From contig JAYMTA010000610.1 in assembly GCA_036897625.1 (NCBI GenBank), forward strand, positions 1 through 26,087: a stretch of 26,087 bases of DNA, read 5' to 3'. Each line of letters starts with the position of its first letter. Positions within the stretch are counted from its first letter, which is position 1. The position numbers were made by a program, and so were the translations under genes. The notes below the pieces were generated by a model, which ran no database searches, was not told the DNA's origin, and saw only the letters and a program-made list of their open reading frames with translations. The DNA is from Pelargonium cotyledonis. Lineage: Eukaryota > Streptophyta > Magnoliopsida > Geraniales > Geraniaceae. Positions 1 through 9,954 of the stretch are shown here, piece after piece.

Positions 1-900
1 TGTTGTTTGTTGTTGTTTTGATGGTGGTGGTGATGAGGAGAGGAGAGCCTCTGTTCTGAAATTGTTTTGATTTGGAGGAGAGCCTATGTTTGTTGTTTTG
101 ATTTGATTTGAAATTTGCTTAGGGTTTTAGATTTTGTACTGTATTGTTAGATTTTCAACTCAAAACCCACTTTTGTATTGTTAAATTTTTAGATTTTGAT
201 TTGGTGTTTTGTATTGTTTTGGGGTTTCTGAAAAAAAAAAAATTTTTTCTGAAAAATCCACTTTCGAAACAAAATGTACAAACAAAAAAAAATTTGTCGG
301 AAATTTCAAATTTCCCGGCGAAACTTTGAAGTTTCCGACGGAATTTTGAATTTCCCGGCAAAACTTTGAAGTTTCCGGCAAAACTTTGAATTATCTGGCG
401 AACATGATGAACATGTTCTTGATGAAAAAGTGGTAATTGATTGAAGGACAATTTTGGTATTTCACAAAAAATTTGGTCATGTGTTGGACACATGTTAAAT
501 TTTTTAGAATATTCCGTTAATTTTGAAGGAAAAATTGGACGGAAAGTTTTGTGACATACTGTAGAGTAGCCAAAAGTAACAAACCATACTTTATGATAGA
601 TATGTGCAAAAAGTGTATACTTTAGATTAGGTATGTGTAATTTTTCCAAGATTGAATTGAACAAATGCTTTCATCATATCCAAATATATTACTGGACCGG
701 TTCCCATGTTTCAGTCGAACTAACTAGAAATAAAACTTCTGATATTGTCGTAAACAAAAACACTTAAGTGGCGTTCATTATTGCGCTCTTGTAGTGTATT
801 AACACTTATTTGGCATAGGTCCACGAATAGAGTTTCATCTCGTTATTAGCCATGTAATGAATAGATCTACTTCTTTTACGCATTATCTTTTAGTTTCCGC
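1..900. other. Gene-free AT-rich stretch with short repeats
   Basis: No credible gene is seen. Positions 1-115 are T/G-rich, with the phrase GGAGAGCCT followed by TGTT occurring twice. Positions 300-405 carry a diverged short tandem array. The open frames here, including a 169-codon one on the minus strand at 155-664, are made of Phe/Lys-rich translated low-complexity DNA and resemble no family I know. Confidence 0.5.
300..405. repeat. Short diverged tandem array (AAACTTTGAAGTTTCC-type)
   Basis: The words TTTGAATTTCCCGGC and AAACTTTGAAGTTTCCGGC alternate about five times with small changes. AAACTTTGAAGTTT is itself close to palindromic. No flanking structure identifies a transposon. Confidence 0.55.
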
Positions 901-944
901 TTTGTGAGAAAGAGAATTGGAGATTGCATTAAGCCAAGCAACTT

Positions 945-1080
945 TAATTGTAATATCACAATCAAGCAAATTTAAGCCAAGCAAGAGAGTTGTTGATTCA
1001 CTTCAAGATTTGCCAACAAAACAAAACTACAACACAGAACAAAATAATTTCTCCTACAAGAGAACAGAAGCTCCAAAAAC
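945..1080. repeat. Segment shared with 12346-12480 (RPL28 3' flank)
   Basis: This segment lies just beyond the RPL28 stop codon, probably in or below its 3' UTR. It aligns collinearly over about 135 bp with 12346-12480. The longest shared block includes GTTGTTGATTCACTTCAAGA. An open frame at 917-1105 merely runs through it and is not a gene. Confidence 0.8.
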
Positions 1081-1226
1081 ATGTCAAAATCTGGTTTCTT
1101 CATAACATGAGCAAAACATAGTGACTAAAACATAAAAGTGAAAACATCCCATGTCCCTATTAATCCTTGGGAGAGAAAAAGATAACAAATAAAGTTGGAA
1201 TAGCCATAACATGTTTTCCCAACATC

Positions 1227-2883
1227 TCACTTCTTAAGAGCCTGCCTGTTCCTCTTCTTGACACCAGACTTGGCAACCTTTAGGCTTCTGTGAACAGCAC
1301 TAAGCCTTGCCAGAGCGGCTTTCTTCAAATCTGGTCTGTAGTAGTTGTCGGCAATCTGAAATGACCAAAAGAGAACATTATGTATTAAATATTAATACCT
1401 CGCAGCATTTTTAGTCAATAAGCAGATGTTGATATTAGCATAGATTTCTCACAGTGAACTAGACAGCAAAAATTGCAAATTTTACAAATAGGTAAAAAGT
1501 GTTGGTTCTTATCCCAAGAAAACTGCTTAAACAAACATATCTTTTTACCCATGAATCAAAGATCAGAAACAAAGCTCAGAAGCCAAGCGTAACAATGAAT
1601 ATTTCATAGAAAATGCTACACAAAGTAGAATCTTCTTACATGTTAGCTTCTCATCACTGCATAGAAAAGCTATATTTTGCTTCCGTTTAAATTGAGAACT
1701 AAGATTGAAAATCACAACCCATATGCAGCTGTTAAAATGACTACAAAAATGTAGCTTAGAAGTAAAAAATAAAAATATATTTTGTTGACGATCCTACAGT
1801 CTTCCAACCTATTAGGTTCTAGTCTCTAGGGGAAGGCTACAAGTTGTTACACATAAATTGTGAACAGAGGAACATCAGTTGGACAGTAGATAATCCTAGG
1901 CAAATAATTCTTTATTGAGAAATGGCAATAGCCAGGCATCACAATAAAACTTCTAAGGAAAACATTTTACAAGATATACATTTCTTAATGTTGAATAGTG
2001 TGAAGTAACAAAAAACCAAAACTTAGATGATGTGTTCAATAAAAGAGTAAAAGCTCAGAAGCCAAGAGTAACAAGAAAATTTCATGGAATACACTACACA
2101 AAGTAGAACATTCTTACATGTTAGCTTCTCATCACTGCATTAAAACAACACTCAATTTCAAATAATTTGTTAAATGAGGAATACCAAACCAGTTAAAGAC
2201 CTACAGAGTTCAAAACATTGAAAACAAATACTAAACCAGCTCAAACAGTAACAAAAAGACTGAATTAAAAATTGACAAACAAATTGAGAAGTACCCTTAA
2301 TTAAGATCATGTGTTGGAACAGTTCTGGAATTGACAACTACAATTCAAAAACCAAATAGAACACACAAATCACAACAACAATCTGCAATATTATAAAACA
2401 TGTTTATTACCTGATTGGTGACGGCCTTGGCCATGCGGCTGAACTCCTTCCTCATGGCAGATTTGTGAAGCAAACTTGCGGGCTTGTTCTGCTTCTTGGT
2501 CTTGGTGGTTGCAAGCACCACAGACAGGTCCTTGCCTCCTGGTTGGATGGTCACAGTTTTGCGGTTCGCTAGACCTACATTGGGAATCAAGTAACAGGCA
2601 CAGAGTCAAAAACACAACCCCACTCGTGTGATAGAAAATACAAATCGATCACTATGAAAACCCTAAATCTGCGAGTACGCAGATAATGCAAAAATTGAAA
2701 TACGTAAACGTTAATTGGCACAAAATGATGAGAACCTGAGTGCTTGTAGGAGTTGACGTTGTAGAGATTGTTGCTCTCCTTGCTAAACTGGACGCTTTGG
2801 GTGCCATTGCCGAACTCCTTGACGAGGAAGGAGTTGTTCCTCTTCACGATCTCCCAGATCAGCTGCCCAGGAACCGTAGCCAT
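1227..2883 (-). CDS. RPL28: 60S ribosomal protein L28 (eL28), three coding exons
   Basis: A structural protein of the cytosolic large ribosomal subunit. Coding exons on the minus strand are 2883-2736, 2574-2411 and 1355-1227. They total 441 nt and encode 146 aa, close to the 143 aa of Arabidopsis L28. All junctions are GT-AG and the phases agree (148, 164 and 129 nt). The product begins [17 protein letters not shown] and contains [31 protein letters not shown] and [17 protein letters not shown], with a basic tail ending RNRQALKK. These are family hallmarks of plant L28. The ATG at 2883 is chosen because it opens the conserved N-terminus. An in-frame extension to 2913 lies before the leader-intron acceptor and is not expected to be translated. 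The second intron is 1055 nt and holds an internal duplication. I see no damage, so the gene should be functional. Confidence 0.96.
1572..1662. repeat. Direct repeat copy 1 in RPL28 intron 2
   Basis: This 91-bp segment matches 2051-2140 in the same intron at roughly 85-90 percent by eye. It starts AAGCTCAGAAGCCAAG and ends TTAGCTTCTCATCACTGCAT. The two copies lie about 480 bp apart in the same orientation, which suggests an old tandem duplication within the intron. Confidence 0.8.
2051..2140. repeat. Direct repeat copy 2 in RPL28 intron 2
   Basis: Partner of 1572-1662. The 31 bases that include TTCTTACATGTTAGCTTCTC are essentially identical in both copies. Confidence 0.8.
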
Positions 2884-3017
2884 TGCACCTGTTACAGAAA
2901 TATTCAAGGACAATTAAACAATCTAGCAGATAGTGTTGTGAAAAAAATGGAAAATAGATTGATGGAAGAGAGAAACAGAAACACGAATAGGAGATCTGGG
3001 AGGCGATTGGGACTTAC

Positions 3018-3095
3018 AGTTGCAGAGAGGGAGTAGAGGAAGCAACGAGAAGAGGAAGAGCTTGTTTAGGATTTACGTCGCCTACCTTCACAAAG
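3018..3095 (-). other. RPL28: RPL28 5' leader exon (approximate 5' end)
   Basis: On the minus strand, a pyrimidine-rich leader (CTCTTCCTCTTCTCGTTGCT) ends at a good donor, ACT|GTAAGT, with the intron's first base at 3017. The matching acceptor, TTCTGTAACAG, ends at 2889, five bases before the ATG (the exon restarts with GTGCA). A leader intron is common in plant ribosomal protein genes. The 5' end is set about 30 nt below the TATA box and is only an estimate. Confidence 0.65.
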
Positions 3096-3122
3096 AAGAG
3101 GAGGAGGGTTGCTAGTGTTGGC

Positions 3123-3149
3123 TTTATAGTCACTTCCCAAAACCCTAAT
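3123..3149 (-). promoter_or_regulatory. RPL28 core promoter: TATA box and telo-box
   Basis: TATAAAG lies at 3129-3123 on the minus strand, about 30 nt upstream of the expected start. Just above it, AAACCCTAA lies at 3141-3149 on the plus strand. This is the telo-box, a known promoter element of plant translation-machinery genes that works in either orientation. A second copy-like AACCCTAA sits inside intron 1 near 2661. Confidence 0.7.
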
Positions 3150-3171
3150 CCCATTGCCGTATGTTTTAGGT

Positions 3172-3425
3172 GATACCAAGTTTTATTCTTATTAATAGCT
3201 TGTATCACCTCAATTTGTGTCACGTCATTATATTAGCTCTTAATAATTGTCACGTGAATATGTCACATCAGCAAATATACACTCAACGCAAGATATTGCA
3301 TTTTTTTTTTTGCAATTTGTTAAAGAAACTATTTTGAGTTAGTATAGTAACGTGAACTTAATAGTTGACGTGACACAAATTGATAAGTATATTGCAACAT
3401 GTTAATATAAGTAAAATAAATATAA
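3172..3425. mobile_element. Inverted-repeat (MITE-like) element upstream of RPL28
   Basis: An exact 17-bp inverted repeat, CAATTTGTGTCACGTCA at 3211-3227 and its complement at 3366-3382, forms the core. Imperfect pairing extends outward on both sides. The interior holds CACGTG-like words near 3250. It ends only a few tens of bases above the RPL28 promoter. The outer limits are approximate and no clear target duplication was found. Confidence 0.5.
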
Positions 3426-3484
3426 AACAATAGTTCATTGCATTAGTTAAATGTATGTGAAACCCTTATTAGATGTTAAACTAA

Positions 3485-3776
3485 GGTAGTGTTCGTTTAA
3501 GAAGTTTTAATTGAATTCTAGGAAATTGAGAACATGTAAGGTACTATTATAAGTTTGTAATTATTGCATTCGTTTAGTTTTTTCATAAGGGTATATTTGG
3601 GATTAAAAAATATTATCTTTCCTCAAATGACTCGAAATAATTCCAAATTTTAAGGAATTGAAATAACACATCTACTATGGTATTTCAATTCTTTAGAATT
3701 TGGATTTATTTAACTCTTGAGAAAGAGTGTTTAAGTATTTTAATTAACTTAAAAACTACATTAAACAAACGTCACC
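3485..3776. mobile_element. Tourist-like (PIF/Harbinger) MITE, 292 bp
   Basis: The ends are GGTAGTGTTCGTTTAA and, reading inward from the right, GGTGACGTTTGTTTAA, matching at 12 of 16 positions. The element is flanked by the trinucleotide TAA at 3482-3484 and 3777-3779, the target duplication typical of PIF/Harbinger elements. The interior also pairs with itself (CCAAATTTTAAGGAATTGAAAT against ATTTCAATTCTTTAGAATTTGG, each in part). There is no coding capacity, so it is non-autonomous. Confidence 0.65.
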
Positions 3777-3779
3777 TAA

Positions 3780-4056
3780 GAAAACCCAAATTTTTGGGAG
3801 ACAAAATCATTAAAGATACAATCCTCAAATAAGGGGATGAGGATGTAGAGGATACTTTAAAATTCGATCTCGAGTCATCTCTACATTTGGGCATAACTAT
3901 TTAATACTTTTATTTTGTACATTTGTAGAACTTTTTTCATTTTGTCTTTTGACAAGATTATATATGTATATATGGACTGAGAAGTCTGAATCAAATTATT
4001 TGTCTGCTTAGCCTAATCCAAACCAATGAGGTGGATGAGTTGATTTATATTCCTTA
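3780..4056. other. AT-rich spacer
   Basis: No gene, clear repeat or RNA is seen. A short TATATGTATATATG run lies near 3961. Confidence 0.4.
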
Positions 4057-4134
4057 CTCACACACACACACACACACACACACTCACTCACTCACTCTCT
4101 CTCTCACTCTCTCTCTCTCTCTCTATATATATAT
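4057..4134. repeat. Compound microsatellite (AC)n-(TCAC)n-(TC)n-(TA)n
   Basis: Successive runs of CA, then CACT, then CT, then TA occupy about 78 bp with few interruptions. The tract lies just outside the 3' (poly-A) end of the LINE. Confidence 0.95.
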
Positions 4135-4305
4135 AAACTCGGTCATAATGCATTATGTTTTTTTTTTGATAAGCGATTGGTAACTTTTATTACGAAAACC
4201 CAAAGGTTTGAAAATAAAAGTACATGAAAAGTGCACTATCCCGAACTCAGGCACGAGACAGGACTGGCCACCCAAAGAGAGAAATTAAAATTAACATCAA
4301 AAGAA

Positions 4306-5410
4306 CTATACATGCAAGGAACTAAGGATAAAACAAAAGATTGAATACGAAGTAGAGTGTCGCCAATTGATGGAAAAACGTCCTTGAAGACGAGCATTAC
4401 GACTTAGCCAAATGAACCACAATGAAATAGAACAAACAGTAGCCCAAACTTTGTTGCATAAGCCCGACCCTGTCAATAAAACTGATGGCCAAGAAGCAAG
4501 CAAATGATAGCATAAAGACGGTAGGGCTGAGACCACTCCCAACCAATTGAACACTGCTGCCCAAACCTTTGAAGTCCATGTCACTATCCATATCACACAA
4601 ACAACACAATGAACTTGAGCCAGGTGGCAAAATATTTCAACGAGCCAGAAAGTCCGCACAAGGAACACAATCAAGGGCCGCCAACCATGAAAAACATTGC
4701 ATTTTAGGAGGAATGAAAGACCTCCAAATAACTCTCGAGCAAGCAAAACGAAAATGGGGTTCGGAACGATAAAGAATGTTAAAAGCCTTTGAAGAAGTGA
4801 AATTACCCGATTGCGAATGGTTCCAAACTTTTCAATCTGCAACTGAATGAGCTAATATTGTGCCTCCCACCATGGACTGCAGCTCCTCAAGAAGCTCAAG
4901 CTCCCAAACAAAAAGATTGCGTCGGAAAAGCATCCTCGGGTTGCCATACAAAGCATGCAACACTTCCGCCACTGTTGAAGTTGGATGGAGACAAATAGAG
5001 TATAACCTTGGAAATCTGTCCTTGAGCTTGCCTCCATTACACCAACAGTCAACCCAAAATTTACAGTGAGCCCCATTTCCAATAACCCACCTTATACTTG
5101 AAGAGCCAACCAAGTCCAAGAAGCCCGGAAGTTGACGGAGTTCCATGAGTGCTTTCATAACCGGGGATGGATGACGAGCCACAATATTCTCCAAAGTCGA
5201 AGCACAAGCATCCCAACCGTATTTCTTGCATAAAATATTCTTCCAAAAAGAACCCGATTGAGTTGAGAAACGCCACCACCATTTGGCGAGAAGGCTTATG
5301 TTCGCCAAATGGAGTTGATGAATCCCAAGGCCACCATAAATCCGCTTCTCCAAGACACGATGCCATTTGACCTTGCAAAAACCCCACCTCGAGTTGGAAC
5401 CCGACCAAAA
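4306..5410 (-). pseudogene. LINE ORF2 C-terminal zf-RVT region
   Basis: After the frameshift near 5410 the frame 5353-4832 carries YGGLGIHQLHLANISLLAKW and a run of Trp and Leu typical of the region after the plant LINE reverse transcriptase. Near 4840 the frame shifts again. The zinc-binding zone follows with PPKMQCFSWLAALD and a Cys cluster near 4600, split between two frames. The function in plant LINEs is probably nucleic-acid binding. Confidence 0.75.
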
Positions 5411-5412
5411 AA

Positions 5413-7389
5413 CTAACGCTCAATGGCCTCTAATGTATCCAAAACTTTCTTCGGATCTTTAAAAAAAGACATATAAAATAGAGGGAGAGAGGAGAGAGTC
5501 GAGCGTATCAACGTTACCAGACCGCCCAAAGAAAAGTACTTGAATTGCCATAAAGCGAGCCTCTTACGATACTTGTCAATTACACCCGACCATGAGCTCA
5601 AATGCCTCGAGTTACATCCGAGCTTGAAACCAAGATAAGAGATGGGGAGAAAAGCCGTTTGACAGCTAAAGATCCGTGCCAAATGAGAAGCCCGGTCACT
5701 GCTCATACCGATGCCAATTAGCCTTGATTTTGAGAAATTAATTTTCAAGCCCGATGCTAGCTCAAAACCTCTCAACAACCCCTTGACATTTGAGATACCC
5801 AAATTTGAGTTCGAAGTGGATAAGAACAACACCGTATCATCCGCAAATAGAAGATGAGAAATAGAAGTGTTACCAATTCGAATACCACTAAACAGCCTAT
5901 GCCTCTCCGATCGGGTTAGAAGCAAATGTAGAGACTCTGCGACAATAATAAAGAGATAAGGGGAAAGCGGGCACCCCTGCTTGACTCCTTGAGAAATACT
6001 AAAATTTGGAGACGGTGAGCCATTTATTAGAACGGATATATAGGAGCGGAGGCAACAAATGACCCATAACCGGAACTTAGAGCCAAACCCCATCGATTCG
6101 TGACAAAAATCAGTGAAACTCTAGTTAAGTCTATCGAAAGCTTGCTGGAAATCAAGCTTTAAAATGACGGATTCAAAGTTTTGTGTGTGGGCCGCATGTA
6201 TTACCTCACCGGCAATGAAAACACTATTCAACAATTGTCTATCCTTCACAAAGGCGCTCTGAGAATCGCTTATTAAATCTCCAATGTGCGGCTTGATCCG
6301 ATTTGCCAACAATTTTGCAATAATTTTATAGGGCGTTGTTACCAAACTAATTGGTCTATAATCATTAAACCCATGCGGAGTTGACACTTTCGGAATTAAA
6401 GCTAAGAAAGCGGAAGCGAAGCCTGTACCGAGCTTACCCGAGTCCATAAATCCTTGAACAAATAAGAGAACATCGGTTTGAACAACATCCCAACATGAAT
6501 GGAAAAAGGACAAACTATACCCATCGGGTCCAGGCGCACGGTTACCGTCAAACCTGAATACGATAGCCTTAAGCTCATCAAGTGACACCGGTCTCTCAAT
6601 ATTGTCTCGGGCAATGCACGAAAGCTTGTGAAAATTTAACCCGTCAAATTCCACATGATCCGACTCGAAGTATGTCAAACGAGCCTTAAAGAAATCACTG
6701 GCTAATTGCTTGACCTGTACAGAGTTGGAGATCCAGAGTCCATTTGACAGCACCCCCACAATTGTAACCTTTCGATACGAAGCGAACTTATGAAAAAAAC
6801 TTGAGTTGCGATCCCCGTCTAACATTCACCGAAGCCTCAACTTTTGTTTCCAAAATGATATTAATTCACAGGATTTTTGATAAAGCTGAGCCACCAAAGC
6901 TGACCGGTTTTCAACCTCAGTTGGAGAAAGAGTCCGCAAGTCTGCCACCTTATCTAGCTCATCAATAGCTTTCTCAAGATTTGAAACAGTAAGGTCAAGC
7001 CGTCCATAGACCTCCAAGCTCCATGCTTTAAGCTTAACTTTAAGCAAACTTAACTTTTTCTACAAACGTTAACTAGGACTTCCATGGACTTGAAAAGAAA
7101 CCCAAGCTTCCCGGACCGTATCAAGAAAAGATGGATGGGAGGTCTGACAGTTCATGAATTTGAAAGGCTTGGGGCCCCAATTAAAACGTGAGATGGAGAG
7201 GCGAATAGGGCAATGATCTGAAACTCCACGTGGAAGACCTGATTGCACGAAGTTATCCAATGAAGGTGGCCAATTAAAAGACACAAGAATACGATCAAGG
7301 GCGGCTCTCCTGAGAGGACGGACCATACCAAGTATATAACCGACCATGGAGTGGGAGATCAAAGAGACAGCATTGGTCAATAAAGTCAT
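5413..7389 (-). pseudogene. LINE ORF2 reverse transcriptase region
   Basis: This region copies LINE RNA into DNA at the nicked target. One frame runs from the end of the endonuclease through the reverse transcriptase. It contains LDGDRNSSFFHKF, APGPDGYSLSFF, LIPKV, NDYRPISL, the palm DFQQAFD motif, QGVKQGCPLSPYLF and LLFADDT, where the two Asp are catalytic. In-frame stops are TAA at 7071-7069, TAG at 7062-7060, TGA at 6828-6826 and TAG at 6123-6121. The last two fall where relatives have Trp, so each is a single G-to-A change. The frame shifts after 5413. The catalytic motifs survive, so decay is moderate. Confidence 0.9.
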
Positions 7390-7881
7390 TGAAAGCCATT
7401 ACTGAAGAAGAGGAGACCACACCACTCGAGCATTCCGAATCTGCACGAACTGTATTAAAATCCCCAGCAATAAGGCATGAGAGCCGTGTCTCTTCCACAA
7501 CCGAGTGGATATGAGACCATAAAGCTTGCCTCTCAAGCTCCGATGAGGTTCCATAAACGTTTATTAGAAGGCAATCACAACTGAACTCCGCCCAAAACCC
7601 GACAGGCGCCATGAAATTCTGCTCATTAATTGATGAAGTTAGCATGAAAACACTAGAGTCCCACATAGATATTATGCCACCGGACCGCCCACACGAGGGC
7701 GAGAAAATGAACTGGAAAGAAGAAAGTTGCCAAAAACTGGACACAAAGAAAGATGACACATTTAAACCTTAGTTTCTTGCAAGAATACTACACTTGGAGT
7801 GGAAACCCAAATAATGGACCAAAGACGGTCCCGTCTGTGCTGCGCCAATACCCCCCTGATGTTCCAAGTGAGAAAGTACAT
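7295..7881 (-). pseudogene. LINE ORF2 endonuclease domain (EEP/AP-endonuclease)
   Basis: The domain makes the target-site nick in L1-type retrotransposition. The likely ORF2 start is the ATG at 7881-7879, followed by FLTWNIRG, which contains the conserved Asn, and then FLQETK, which contains the metal-binding Glu. After a frameshift near 7770 the reading continues through CGRSGGIISMWD and the GDFN motif near 7470. A second shift near 7310 leads to LDRIL and SDHCPI, the latter carrying the catalytic His (near 7195). Every hallmark of the domain is present but spread over different frames, so it cannot yield protein. Confidence 0.85.
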
Positions 7882-7908
7882 CGGGAGACAATGACGCAGG
7901 TTGGTGAA

Positions 7909-8150
7909 TTACGTGTGCCCATCAGCTTCGGTGTCCCGAAGCTTCTCGATAATAGCAATTTCGGAACCCACAACCCTGCCTCCGACGCTCTTGCAAAGCT
8001 CCCAAATAGTGTCCCTGGATTGAGCCGTTAATGAGTCTGAAGTAGTGATAACAACTGATTTGCGAGGTGATATCACCTCACCAAGTTTCGCAATTTTCAA
8101 ACTTCTCACGACATGTCTCTTCACCCCGTATATGTTACGTTTGGGATCTT
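7909..8150 (-). pseudogene. Possible LINE ORF1 C-terminal remnant
   Basis: An open frame of about 80 codons ends with TAA at 7911-7909, 27 nt ahead of the ORF2 start, which is the usual ORF1-ORF2 spacing. The upstream frame is closed by TAA near 8152. No zinc knuckle or DUF4283 sequence is visible. The assignment therefore rests on position alone. Confidence 0.4.
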
Positions 8151-8600
8151 ATTAAGCGTTTGTTTAATTCATATACTTCCATCTTGCATCTGAATGTCTG
8201 TGACATTTTTCCCCAAAAGATGTTTGGTTGTGAGCTTCACCGTCATCGACTTCCAAACATTTCAAGCACACATGAGCTCATACTAGAGCTTTTTCTACAA
8301 GAGGTGAGAAGCTCTCGTAGGAGTTACTATAGTTCGTGTCAGAAAAAAAAAATCCTAAAATACCTTTAAACCATTTCATTCACCCCCAACGAGTTCATCT
8401 TATTTTGAACTATCTCTTTCAACCACCACCAACAAATCATATTGAAAGAAATTGTGTTTCCTCATATTCGAAGTTGATAATATACTGACAATGAATAAAT
8501 TTAGTGGCAAAGAGGGAAATGCAAAGAGTGCATTGCACCAAAGGGCTGAAAACAAATTAAAGCGAAAAAAATAGTTCTCACGACCAACCTAGATATTATA
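8151..8600. other. Unassigned spacer
   Basis: No gene is seen. Short self-complementary words such as GAGCTCATACTAGAGCT occur near 8271, and an A10 run lies at about 8342. The origin is unknown. Confidence 0.3.
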
Positions 8601-8603
8601 ATA

Positions 8604-8830
8604 TGGGTCGACCACATAGTTTGATGATGATATGATATTTGACAATAATCACAAATGAGGGTCGTTCATGGAGAAAAATGTTTGATCGATATATATAAAA
8701 ATGGTTGAGCACATATAGAGAGAGTTGACCAAATACTTAGATGATGACATGGTATTTGCCAATAATCATAAATGACGGTCAACCATAAAGAACGAGAATG
8801 TGATAGATAGATAAATGGTCGACCACAAAA
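8604..8830. repeat. Degenerate tandem repeat, unit about 115 bp
   Basis: Two diverged units and the start of a third are visible. Each contains a GGTCGACCACA or GTTGACCAAA word, then GATGATGACATGGTATTTG or its variant, then CAATAATCACAAATGA, then GGTCAACCAT or its variant. Only limited similarity remains between copies. Confidence 0.5.
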
Positions 8831-9260
8831 CTCTTAACAAAAATTTGAGAATGAGATTTGTTAGTTACAAACTCTTATATATAATATTTTATTACTATCT
8901 TTATTTGTTCATCAAATGACTTGTTAGTCACTTCAAAATACTATTATTACCTTAAGACAATTTTACCAAACAATCTCATATTATAAAATTCATTTTCAAC
9001 CTCGTTTTAGACATAGTTTTACCGAACCAAACATTTATTATCTTCAAACATATTACCTCATTCCATCTTGATGTGTCTTTTTGTACTGGTCAACCCAAAC
9101 ATACTAGAAGTGTATGTCGTTGTAGAGTCTTCTTGTCCACGTAGCAAGAGTAACTAGCTTATTGTCCAAGTCATTGTCAAACTCTTCTAAGTGTCAAGTT
9201 TTCAAGTCTTGGGTGTTTAGGTATGGTGTATAGAGTATAATGTATAGGGTGTAGTGTTTA
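8831..9260. other. AT-rich spacer
   Basis: No gene or recognisable element is seen. A short run of GTGTATAGRGTATAATGTATAGGGTGTAG-like text at 9215-9255 looks like local slippage. Confidence 0.3.
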
Positions 9261-9289
9261 GGGTCTTTTGTCTCAAATCTCCTTCCAAG

Positions 9290-9660
9290 CTACGATAGCC
9301 TCCACTTGCATAGACATGTACGCACCAAAGGAACGAAGCCTGAGGTAGGGTTATCAGTACCCCGCCTAAGGCATGAGAGTTAGTGTTTGTATGGTAACAT
9401 GAATACTCTGTAGAGCTCTTCTAGAGAGAGAAAGATAAAGAGATAAGTGAATGCGAGAAATGAAGTTGGGATTGGATTAAGATCCCTTTACCTTTAGGAG
9501 ATGAGTATTTATAGGCTTCTTACCATCTCGCGCCGCATGTCGTGACATGATTGGTTGATGAAGATATGAGACCCATCAAGAACCATTTGCTATTCTAAGC
9601 CCAAATGACCCACTTGGTCCATTGTCCATTCCTAGCCCATTTATGATGTTGGGCTCCTTA
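9290..9660 (-). mobile_element. Possible LTR-type promoter fragment
   Basis: On the minus strand, GGGCT-rich text is followed by CCTATAAATACTC (TATA at 9513-9506). A CT-rich leader follows (TTTATCTTTCTCTCTCTAGA), then a GC-richer block, CTTAGGCGGGGTACTG. This layout resembles the promoter part of a Gypsy-type LTR. No TG..CA ends or primer-binding site are visible for it, so the call is tentative. Confidence 0.3.
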
Positions 9661-9745
9661 TTTCCTTTTGACGCATTGCTCATGTGTGTAGAAGAGGCAA
9701 ACGTTTTCCGTAAGCCTCTTGTGAGGTGAGAGAACTCGTGAACAC

Positions 9746-9797
9746 CTTTTGTGAGCTAGTGCCTTGTGAGGCTTTTGTGAGCTAGTACCTTGTGAGG
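9746..9797. repeat. 26-bp tandem duplication
   Basis: The unit CTTTTGTGAGCTAGTGCCTT plus GTGAGG occurs twice in a row at 9746-9771 and 9772-9797, with one base difference. It lies in what would be the internal region of the copia-type element. Confidence 0.9.
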
Positions 9798-9954
9798 CAT
9801 AGTCTAAATTGGCTTTCCGCTTTCGCCTCTCTATTCTTTGTATGCATCTATCCAACCTATCTTTACATAGTTTCAGATTGGCTTCTTCAGTAAATTTTAA
9901 ACTTGTTGCAACAAATTCATATCCATGGTCGGAGATTGTAGGCTCTGATATCAG

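Larger units (their letters stand above)
4158..8150 (-). mobile_element. Decayed L1-type LINE (non-LTR retrotransposon)
   Basis: The element reads on the minus strand and ends in a 10-base poly(A) tail (T run at 4158-4167) preceded by TTATC, a usual plant LINE end. ORF2 starts near 7881. In order it encodes an AP-type endonuclease, reverse transcriptase with a FADD box, and a C-terminal zinc-binding (zf-RVT) region. It is broken by at least four frameshifts (near 7770, 7310, 5410-5355 and 4840) and several stops. A short ORF1 remnant ends 27 nt before the ORF2 start. The 5' limit near 8150 is where recognisable coding similarity ends, so the copy is probably 5'-truncated. I found no target-site duplication. 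The element is an immobile relic. Confidence 0.9.

Noticed and set aside
155-664. 169-codon open frame on the minus strand
   Set aside because: It reads through low-complexity and tandem-repeat DNA, is Phe/Lys-rich with no domain, and has no sign of splicing or a promoter.
787-796. TCTTGTAGTG, identical to a CACTA element terminus
   Set aside because: No partner CACTACAAGA or target duplication was found within reach. A single 10-mer is expected by chance now and then.
2740-3036. 98-codon plus-strand open frame
   Set aside because: It is the complement of RPL28 exon 1 and its leader intron.
4306-7881. Series of long minus-strand open frames as host genes
   Set aside because: Together they read as one broken LINE ORF2 (endonuclease, reverse transcriptase, zf-RVT), not as separate genes.
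9203-9262. Interstitial telomere-like repeat
   Set aside because: GTTTAGGGT and GTATAGGGT occur, but the run is irregular and lacks consecutive TTTAGGG units.
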